Shown one piece after another: positions 1 through 4,472 of a DNA stretch of 5,725 bases. Source of the DNA: an uncultured Clostridia bacterium (GTDB lineage: Bacteria; Bacillota; Clostridia; Peptostreptococcales; Anaerovoracaceae); assembly GCA_934255435.1 (NCBI GenBank), contig CAKQNZ010000129.1, positions 1 to 5,725 on the forward strand. The letters are read 5' to 3'. Positions within the stretch are counted from its first letter, which is position 1; the number at the start of each line of letters is the position of its first letter. Under the pieces are notes generated by a model that saw nothing but the letters and a program-made list of their open reading frames with translations, made no database searches and was not told where the DNA came from. Made by a program: the position numbers and the translations under genes.

Positions 1-747
1 GGCGCGGATGCCGATCGTGCCCATGACATAGAAGTCAAAGTTGTAGTTTGCCTCCTCCAGGTCGATGACCTCGTTGTAGATGTCAGAAAGCGCCAGCATA
101 CCGGAAACACCCTTTGTGGAATGGCAGAGTGTAGCCGCCTCACGGTACTGCTTGTCGTCTATGTGGTTCCTGAGCCTGACTGCAAGGTCCACGTTGTTGT
201 ATTTGAAGTTGTTGAAGTGTTTTATGAAAAGGTCGGTGTTGCCGCCCATGTTCGATATGCCCTGAGTCACATCACACACGTTGGCGTTTATCCTTACAGG
301 ATCTGTTGCAGCGGGTCCTGTGCTGCATACAGTTCTTTCGGGATCCTTTGATGTGCTGACGGGTATGTAAGGCGAAATGACAGCATTGAACTTGGCATAG
401 CTGAAAGGCTTTGAAATGACAGCATCGAACATATCATAAGCCAGATTCATGAAGTGCGAATCCTTGCTGTACGCAGTCATTGCGATCACAGGGGTCTTTT
501 CTGTGATGCTGCGGATCCTTTTCGTCGTCTGTATGCCGTTCAGACGTGGCAGATTGATATCCATAAGTATCAGTGAATAATAGCCTGTCCCCATGTCACG
601 GCACATTTCGATGGCTTCTATGCCGTCAAAAGCGTTCTCACAGCATACTCCCATCTCGTTCAAAAATGATTTTGCGATTTCGTAATTCGAGAAATTGTCC
701 TCAACGACTAGGGCAATAAACTCGTCTCTGTTTTTCATTGTTCCCAT
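1..747 (-). CDS. Receiver-Hpt phosphorelay protein, 3' end outside window
   Basis: Signalling protein that accepts phosphate on an aspartate and carries a histidine phosphotransfer (Hpt) module, so it probably acts as a cytoplasmic phosphorelay intermediate. My translation of the minus strand gives 249 residues, open at the window edge. Residues about 10-125 form a receiver domain: acidic pair E16/D17, phospho-acceptor D63 in LILMDINLP, T91 in AMTAY and K113 in SKPF, all the expected catalytic positions. A Pro/Ser/Thr-rich linker (about 127-152) leads to an Hpt domain from about 155, with GGN at 168-170 and the HSTKG motif whose H209 would be phosphorylated. The start at 747 is chosen because AGGAG (754-758) lies 6 bases upstream; a second ATG at 738 is possible. 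No DNA-binding, GGDEF or HD output domain is seen in the visible part. The Hpt is cut in its last helices, so further domains could follow. Its partner kinase is not in the window. Confidence 0.93.
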   Translation of the reverse strand, partial: MGTMKNRDEFIALVVEDNFSNYEIAKSFLNEMGVCCENAFDGIEAIEMCRDMGTGYYSLILMDINLPRLNGIQTTKRIRSITEKTPVIAMTAYSKDSHFMNLAYDMFDAVISKPFSYAKFNAVISPYIPVSTSKDPERTVCSTGPAATDPVRINANVCDVTQGISNMGGNTDLFIKHFNNFKYNNVDLAVRLRNHIDDKQYREAATLCHSTKGVSGMLALSDIYNEVIDLEEANYNFDFYVMGTIGIRA

Positions 748-766
748 GTCCTACTCCTGTTACTGT

Positions 767-780
767 TCATCTGCAGATGA
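767..780. promoter_or_regulatory. Perfect 14-bp palindrome, candidate operator
   Basis: TCATCTGCAGATGA is a perfect 14-bp palindrome in the leader of the receiver-Hpt gene, about 20 bases upstream of its start codon and covering the predicted transcription start (775-777). A repressor bound here would block initiation. The palindrome is directly visible; its role as an operator is inference. As RNA it has no loop, so a hairpin is unlikely. Confidence 0.4.
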
Positions 781-781
781 T

Positions 782-806
782 AAAATATAGTGGTTCTTTA
801 TATTTT
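782..806. repeat. AT-rich inverted repeat over the leftward promoter
   Basis: AAAATATA (782-789) and TATATTTT (799-806) are perfect 8-bp inverted copies separated by 9 bases. The arms overlap the candidate -10 and the edge of the -35 of the receiver-Hpt gene. It could be a regulator site, but an AT-rich dyad of this size can occur by chance. It is not a terminator: the stem has no GC pairs. Confidence 0.5.
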
Positions 807-809
807 CAA
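782..809 (-). promoter_or_regulatory. Candidate promoter for the receiver-Hpt gene
   Basis: Read on the minus strand, TTGAAA (809-804) is followed after 16 bases by TATTTT (787-782); an overlapping TATATT (789-784) is an alternative -10 with a shorter spacer. Transcription would begin near 775-777, giving a leader of about 28-30 bases that includes the AGGAG site. The match is moderate and the region is AT-rich, so chance hits are likely. Confidence 0.4.
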
Positions 810-936
810 ACACACAACTTCCTGAGTTAGATTTTAAATTAAAACGGTGCATATTTTTACTGCAATCGTGCGACGGCTTTCAACATAAAACGACAAAATA
901 GACCAGCAGGATGTGGAAAACCTGCGTGAGAGTGCG

Positions 937-985
937 TAAAATCACTAAGAATCGTCGGCATCTGTCAGATTTTGTATAAAATCAC
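937..985. repeat. 9-bp direct repeat TAAAATCAC, 40-base period
   Basis: TAAAATCAC occurs at 937-945 and again at 977-985, exactly 40 bases (about four helical turns) apart, upstream of the prepilin peptidase gene. Helically phased direct repeats can be activator sites. Two short copies are weak evidence and may be chance. Confidence 0.3.
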
Positions 986-1026
986 AGGAAGTGTTGACCA
1001 TAATTATAGTAAATCGTGTCAGTGTG

Positions 1027-1035
1027 TGTTAGAAT
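1027..1035 (+). promoter_or_regulatory. Candidate extended -10 for the prepilin peptidase gene
   Basis: TGTTAGAAT matches the extended -10 pattern TGnTATAAT with one mismatch. No good -35 is present 17 bases upstream. Transcription would start near 1042, just past the ATG at 1040, which would favour the TTG start at 1070. A competing weak element, TATAGT at 1005-1010, would put the transcript start near 1017 and allow either start. Confidence 0.3.
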
Positions 1036-1056
1036 TAGCATGATACTAAGAAAGAA

Positions 1057-1062
1057 AAGGAG
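1057..1062 (+). promoter_or_regulatory. Ribosome binding site deciding the TTG start
   Basis: AAGGAG sits 7 bases upstream of an in-frame TTG at 1070. It is the only strong Shine-Dalgarno sequence near the 5' end of this gene; neither ATG 1040 nor GTG 1016 has one. If the ATG is used, the same bases simply encode the lysine/arginine-rich stretch KKRRK. Confidence 0.5.
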
Positions 1063-1069
1063 AAAACTA

Positions 1070-1777
1070 TTGCTTCCTGTAACCATAAAAATAGCCGTGA
1101 GCCTGGCAGCCGGCGTGGCGGCAGGCTTCGGAGCAGTATATATTTTCAACAGGATGCCGGCGTCATGGCTGTGCGACTACGGTGAAAAACCGTCTCAGGA
1201 GCTGACAGATCCGTATGTGCAGCGTGTCAAGGGATTTCCATGGCGTTGGATATATGCAGCGGGATTTTCGTGCCTTTTAGTGCGGCTGACTTTTTTCGAC
1301 CTGCAGTTCGCAGCTGCCGGACTCTTTGCATGCTGGGCAATGCTCATCATAGGTCTGGCTGATCTGAAATACATGGTGATCCCGGACCAGTTCGTTATAA
1401 TGCTGGCTCTTTCGTCGGTCGGTTTCATACCATGGCATAATGGCGTGAAACAGCTGCTTCTTGGTGCACTCATCGGAGGCGGCGTCATGCTGCTGACAGG
1501 CATCATAGGCGGAGCTGCGGCAGGCAGGGAGGCGCTTGGTTTCGGAGATGTGAAACTGTTTGCATCCCTTGGGCTTGTGCTGGGAGTCACCGGGACTGTT
1601 GTGGTGCTGATCGGAGCATCGCTGTCCAGCGGCATTACGGCCGCAGTGGGACTGGCACTCAGAAAATACGGCAAATATGACAGAAAACCTTTCGGTCCGC
1701 ACATCTGTGGCTGGGGGATATTCTATATATTCATAGTCTGGCCGGTGCTGATACAGCCGTTAACGAGCGGATTTTAG
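1070..1777 (+). CDS. Type IV prepilin peptidase (A24 family)
   Basis: Membrane aspartyl protease that would remove the leader peptide from type IV prepilins or pseudopilins at the inner face of the membrane. Numbered from the TTG start (235 residues), the two family motifs are ADLKYMVIPD (97-106), with catalytic D98, and GFGDVKL (157-163), with catalytic D160. Hydrophobic segments lie near 5-26, 61-75, 80-97, 108-122, 128-150, 163-192 and 214-231. The N-terminal part lacks the four-cysteine CxxC pairs of the PilD methylase domain; it has RMP (28-30) and a WLCDYGE stretch (33-39) instead, so leader cleavage without N-methylation is plausible. The start is uncertain: TTG 1070 has AAGGAG 7 bases upstream, while in-frame ATG 1040 (245 aa) and GTG 1016 (253 aa) have no ribosome site. 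No pilin, ATPase or other pilus gene is in the window, so its substrates are unknown. ComC and TadV are the closest named relatives by role. Confidence 0.9.
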   Translation: MLPVTIKIAVSLAAGVAAGFGAVYIFNRMPASWLCDYGEKPSQELTDPYVQRVKGFPWRWIYAAGFSCLLVRLTFFDLQFAAAGLFACWAMLIIGLADLKYMVIPDQFVIMLALSSVGFIPWHNGVKQLLLGALIGGGVMLLTGIIGGAAAGREALGFGDVKLFASLGLVLGVTGTVVVLIGASLSSGITAAVGLALRKYGKYDRKPFGPHICGWGIFYIFIVWPVLIQPLTSGF

Positions 1778-1806
1778 ATGAAAAAACGTGAAATTTAATA
1801 TATAAT
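1778..1806 (+). promoter_or_regulatory. Possible promoter for truA
   Basis: A perfect TATAAT (1801-1806) lies 17 bases after ATGAAA (1778-1783), a four-of-six match to TTGACA. The predicted start near 1813 would leave only about 10 leader bases and remove the GAGGG ribosome site at 1808-1812. Either initiation is upstream of the usual distance, or truA is mostly read through from the prepilin peptidase gene, whose stop is 45 bases before truA, and the match is fortuitous in AT-rich DNA. Confidence 0.3.
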
Positions 1807-1822
1807 AGAGGGAAAAGAACTT

Positions 1823-2611
1823 ATGAAGAGAAATTTTCTGCTGACCATCGCATACGACGGTTCGGTGTTCCACGGGTGGCAGCGGCAGCCGGAGGCACTG
1901 ACAGTCCAGGGACATCTTGAAAATGTCCTCAGCAGCTTTTTCAAAACAGATGTCACAGTGAACGGCACCAGCAGGACAGATGCAGGTGTCCACGCCTACG
2001 GACAGCGGGCGTCTTTCCAGATAGAATCCGGGATACCGGAGGACCGGCTGGCAATGGTGATAAACAACGCCCTGGCATCAAAGGAAAACGGCTCTTTCGC
2101 CATATCGCCTGTGAGGATAGTCAGAGCCGAGGAAAAGTCGCTGGATTTTCACGCCAGATTCGATTCAAAAGGCAAGAAATATATATACAGGATAAGGAAC
2201 ACGAAAAATACAGACATATTCATGCGGAATTATGTCTACCATGTGCCGGACAGTCTGGACACAGAGGCCATGAAGAAAGCAGCAGAAGCCATCAGAGGCA
2301 CTCATGATTTCAAATCTTTCGAATCCTCCGGAGGCAACGTCCGGGAAACTACAGTCAGGACGATATATGACATCCAGGTGAAAGAAACGGATCTTGCCGA
2401 TGACCCGGAGGGCAGGTTTATCGAGATACACGTCAGCGGAGACGGGTTCCTTTACAATATGGTGAGGATAATCACGGGGACTCTCGTTGACACAGGCATG
2501 GGCAGGATAAGCGCTGCAGATATGCCTGGCATCATCGAGGCCAGAGACAGATGCAAGGCAGGTCACACAGCGCCGCCCTACGGACTTTATCTGGCAGAAG
2601 TCTACTATTGA
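1823..2611 (+). CDS. truA: tRNA pseudouridine(38-40) synthase TruA
   Basis: Converts uridines 38, 39 and 40 in the anticodon arm of many tRNAs to pseudouridine in the cytoplasm; the enzyme works as a homodimer in the family. The 262-residue product is full length for TruA (about 245-270). The N-terminal strand AYDGSVFHGWQRQP (10-23) and the catalytic motif GTSRTDAGVHAYGQ (48-61), with nucleophile D53, are typical. Further family blocks are the FHARFDSKGKKYIYRI stretch and GTHDFKSFESSG in the middle, and GDGFLYNMVRIITGTL, which packs against the active site, followed by a short GHTAPPYGLYL block near the C-terminus. The ATG at 1823 has GAGGG about 10 bases upstream. It follows the prepilin peptidase by 45 bases on the same strand. 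It is a housekeeping gene with nothing unusual in its motifs. Confidence 0.97.
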   Translation: MKRNFLLTIAYDGSVFHGWQRQPEALTVQGHLENVLSSFFKTDVTVNGTSRTDAGVHAYGQRASFQIESGIPEDRLAMVINNALASKENGSFAISPVRIVRAEEKSLDFHARFDSKGKKYIYRIRNTKNTDIFMRNYVYHVPDSLDTEAMKKAAEAIRGTHDFKSFESSGGNVRETTVRTIYDIQVKETDLADDPEGRFIEIHVSGDGFLYNMVRIITGTLVDTGMGRISAADMPGIIEARDRCKAGHTAPPYGLYLAEVYY

Positions 2612-2613
2612 AC

Positions 2614-2640
2614 ACAGGATCCGTACAGGATATACAAGAT
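2614..2640. repeat. Short ACAGGAT repeats after truA
   Basis: ACAGGAT occurs at 2614-2620 and 2625-2631, with a one-mismatch copy ACAAGAT at 2634-2640. They lie just after the truA stop and upstream of the next promoter. Spacings of 11 and 9 bases are near one helical turn. This is small and possibly accidental. Confidence 0.3.
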
Positions 2641-2655
2641 ACGACACACAATAAA

Positions 2656-2667
2656 CATCATATGATG
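2656..2667. promoter_or_regulatory. 12-bp palindrome overlapping the extended -10
   Basis: CATCATATGATG is a perfect 12-bp palindrome in the spacer of the promoter ahead of the dCMP deaminase gene, and its last two bases are the TG of the extended -10. A protein bound here would compete with RNA polymerase. It shares the CATC-N4-GATG pattern with the palindrome at 767-780. The operator role is inferred. Confidence 0.4.
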
Positions 2668-2674
2668 GTATAAT
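2666..2674 (+). promoter_or_regulatory. Extended -10 promoter of the deaminase-transferase-MATE genes
   Basis: TGGTATAAT is a perfect extended -10 (TGnTATAAT). The hexamer 17 bases upstream, ACACAA (2646-2651), is a poor -35, which an extended -10 tolerates. Transcription would begin near 2681, giving a leader of about 33 bases with AAGGAG at 2702-2707, 6 bases before the ATG. This is the best promoter in the window and probably drives the three closely spaced genes downstream. Confidence 0.6.
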
Positions 2675-2693
2675 TACCGGAATCGTGGATAAC

Positions 2694-2713
2694 ATCATCA
2701 CAAGGAGAATGAT
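2694..2713 (+). repeat. Inverted repeat flanking the deaminase ribosome site
   Basis: ATCAT (2694-2698) and ATGAT (2709-2713) could pair in the mRNA as a weak five-pair stem, leaving the AAGGAG site in a 10-base loop directly before the start codon. The same two half-sites are fused in the palindrome at 2657-2666. A stem this AU-rich would be marginally stable, so any regulatory effect is speculative. Confidence 0.3.
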
Positions 2714-3169
2714 ATGGATAAAAGACCCAGCTGGGATGAATATTTTATGGAAATGGCAGAAGTCACAGCAAAGCGTTCGACATGTCTCAGACGCCATGTA
2801 GGGGCAGTGATCGTAAAGGACAGACATATAGTCGCAACAGGATACAACGGAGCTCCGAGAGGGCTTGAGCACTGCGGCGACAGGGAAGGCGGATGTCTCA
2901 GACAGCAGATGGGCATACCTTCAGGAGAGAAACATGAGCTTTGCAGGGCCCTGCATGCCGAGCAGAACGCTATAATACAGGCAGCTACGCTGGGGCAGAG
3001 CATCGAGGGTGCATCCATCTATATAACACACCAGCCCTGCGTTATCTGCGCCAAGATGATAATAAATGCAGGAATCGAAAAGATAACAGTTAAAGAAGGC
3101 TATCCGGACAAGCTGTCGGTGGAGATACTCAAAGAAGCCGGGCTGAAGATAGTGATGTTAGGAGAATAA
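2714..3169 (+). CDS. comEB: Deoxycytidylate deaminase (dCMP deaminase), ComEB type
   Basis: Zinc-dependent cytosolic enzyme that deaminates dCMP to dUMP, the precursor of dTMP. The 151-residue product has the cytidine/deoxycytidylate deaminase signature: HAEQNAI (81-87), with zinc ligand H81 and proton shuttle E83, and PCVIC (108-112), with zinc ligands C109 and C112. The N-terminal part has the family block [11 protein letters not shown] (26-36) and NGAPRG (45-50). Conserved C24, C54, C61 and H74 may form a second, structural zinc site as in phage T4 dCMP deaminase; I infer this from memory of the family. Length is a little shorter than B. subtilis ComEB. The start has AAGGAG 6 bases upstream. 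It is the first gene after the extended -10 promoter, and the next gene begins 3 bases after its stop. In B. subtilis comEB sits in the comE competence operon, but no such neighbours are seen here; a role in nucleotide supply is the safer reading. Confidence 0.94.
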   Translation: MDKRPSWDEYFMEMAEVTAKRSTCLRRHVGAVIVKDRHIVATGYNGAPRGLEHCGDREGGCLRQQMGIPSGEKHELCRALHAEQNAIIQAATLGQSIEGASIYITHQPCVICAKMIINAGIEKITVKEGYPDKLSVEILKEAGLKIVMLGE

Positions 3170-3172
3170 ACA

Positions 3173-4471
3173 GTGACAGAAACCAATATCGAACTTTGGA
3201 AACTTATGGCGGAGACATTTTTCATTGCATTCATAGCAGCGATAGTGGTTACGCCTATGGCGATAAAAGTCGCACCACGGATAGGAGCGATGGACATACC
3301 CAAGGACGGACGGCGCATGCACACTACAGCCATGCCGAGATTCGGAGGCATAGCCATACTGGCAGGGATCATTATATCGCTGCTGGCGCTTTCCGGGGAA
3401 TACAAAACGGTGCTTGCCGATCTGGCAGCAAGGAGCAGCAGGCTGATAGAGCATACGTCCATAACCGACCGTGACGTTGCCGCTGCCATGGTGGGCTGTG
3501 TACTGATATATATCCTTGGGCTTGCAGACGATTTTAAGAACCTGAAGCCGGTGGTCAAGCTTGCCGGGCAGACAGCCTGTGCGGTGATAGTCTTTGCCAT
3601 GGGACTGAGAGTCGAGTTCATAACGAATTATTTCGGTCCGGGCAACATGATGCTGGGAGATGTAGCATGTTTCATCTTCACAGTTCTCTGGCTCGTAGGC
3701 ATAACCAATGCAGTGAACCTGATAGACGGCCTTGATGGGCTGGCAGCAGGCACTTCTGCGATCTCGGCGCTTTGTATAGGATACGTAGCGTATATACACG
3801 GACAGTATGTGCCTACTTTCGCCATGCTTGCCATAGCAGGGGGAGCTCTGGGTTTTCTGCCGTACAATTTCCACCCGGCGAAGATCTTCATGGGAGATGG
3901 AGGTTCGCAGCTGCTGGGCTTTGCAATAGCGGCATTTTCCATACTTGGAACAGTAAAGAGCGCAACTATGGTCATCGTGGTCATACCGGCACTGGTACTG
4001 GGACTGCCTATATTCGACACGGCTTTCGCCATCGTCAGGAGAGTGGTAAGGCACCAGCCTATCGGAATGGCTGACAAGGAGCATCTGCATCACAGAATCA
4101 TGAGAGCGGGCTTCGGACAGAAGCGTTCGGTCATGCTGATGTACTGTATAAGCGGTATCATGGGTATCGTGGCGGTGCTCTACAGCCGTGGATTCGTCAT
4201 CGAATATCTGGGGCTGATAGCTGTAGCGATAATGTTGCTTTATGTACTGATGTCGGATACAGGCAACAGGAACGTCAGCATCAGAGCCAGCAAGATAAAA
4301 CACGAAAAAGATATAAACACCGGGAATGTGCATGCCAGGACAGCAGATCCGGAGAACAGGGCGCCTGAAAGAACTTTGGGTGAAATAAAGCCGGCGGACG
4401 GGGAGCCGGCAGAAAACGATGGCCTGCAGGAGAACGAGCAGGAACAGACAGAAGGAGAAGACGAAGAATAA
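3173..4471 (+). CDS. wecA: WecA/TagO-type undecaprenyl-phosphate sugar-1-phosphate transferase
   Basis: Integral membrane enzyme of the MraY/WecA family that transfers a sugar-1-phosphate, most likely GlcNAc-1-phosphate from UDP-GlcNAc, to undecaprenyl phosphate: the first step for teichoic acids or other cell-surface polymers. Of 432 residues, about 1-361 form the enzyme with some 11 hydrophobic segments. Family motifs in order are PKDGRRMH (43-50), LADDFKNLKP (117-126) with the D119/D120 pair, NAVNLIDGLDGLAAG (179-193), FMGDGGS (239-245) and the WecA-type HLHHR (304-308). The HLHHR loop argues for a WecA/TagO-type enzyme rather than MraY. The GTG start has AGGAG (3160-3164) 8 bases upstream, inside the end of the deaminase gene, suggesting coupling. 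Residues 362-432 form a hydrophilic tail: 13 of the last 29 residues are Asp/Glu. The sugar substrate cannot be fixed from sequence alone, and no other polymer-synthesis gene is in view. Confidence 0.93.
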   Translation: MTETNIELWKLMAETFFIAFIAAIVVTPMAIKVAPRIGAMDIPKDGRRMHTTAMPRFGGIAILAGIIISLLALSGEYKTVLADLAARSSRLIEHTSITDRDVAAAMVGCVLIYILGLADDFKNLKPVVKLAGQTACAVIVFAMGLRVEFITNYFGPGNMMLGDVACFIFTVLWLVGITNAVNLIDGLDGLAAGTSAISALCIGYVAYIHGQYVPTFAMLAIAGGALGFLPYNFHPAKIFMGDGGSQLLGFAIAAFSILGTVKSATMVIVVIPALVLGLPIFDTAFAIVRRVVRHQPIGMADKEHLHHRIMRAGFGQKRSVMLMYCISGIMGIVAVLYSRGFVIEYLGLIAVAIMLLYVLMSDTGNRNVSIRASKIKHEKDINTGNVHARTADPENRAPERTLGEIKPADGEPAENDGLQENEQEQTEGEDEE

Positions 4472-4472
4472 A

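Larger units (their letters stand above)
748..1069. other. Divergent intergenic region
   Basis: About 270-320 bases, depending on the start of the prepilin peptidase gene, without a recognisable gene. It is more AT-rich than the flanking genes and separates two divergent transcription units. Besides the promoters and palindromes listed separately, it holds an odd palindrome of A and T only at 832-844 (TTTTAA-A-TTAAAA) and a weak 5-bp hairpin GCAGG/CCTGC at 906-910 and 921-925 with no T tract. I see no tRNA, small RNA or riboswitch signature, and the stretch around 845-990 carries nothing I can name. Confidence 0.7.

Noticed and set aside
80..351. Two short plus-strand open frames
   Set aside because: They lie antisense to the receiver-Hpt gene, whose motifs are unmistakable, and they show no domain.
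906..925. GCAGG/CCTGC hairpin as an intrinsic terminator
   Set aside because: The stem is only five pairs and there is no T tract on either side; no gene ends here.
1778..1798. Six-codon mini-ORF (MKKREI) directly after the prepilin peptidase stop
   Set aside because: It has no ribosome site and no attenuator hairpin follows. The ATG next to the TAG stop is most likely chance.
2612..2713. Terminator between truA and the deaminase gene
   Set aside because: I found no GC-rich stem followed by a T run in this gap, so read-through from truA cannot be excluded despite the new promoter.
2165..2872. Minus-strand open frame of 235 codons across truA and the deaminase start
   Set aside because: It overlaps two well-supported genes and crosses the promoter region between them; its translation is Cys/His-rich without a known fold.
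3173..4471. Assignment as MraY (lipid I synthesis)
   Set aside because: The HLHHR loop and overall motif spacing fit the WecA/TagO branch, and no mur genes flank it.
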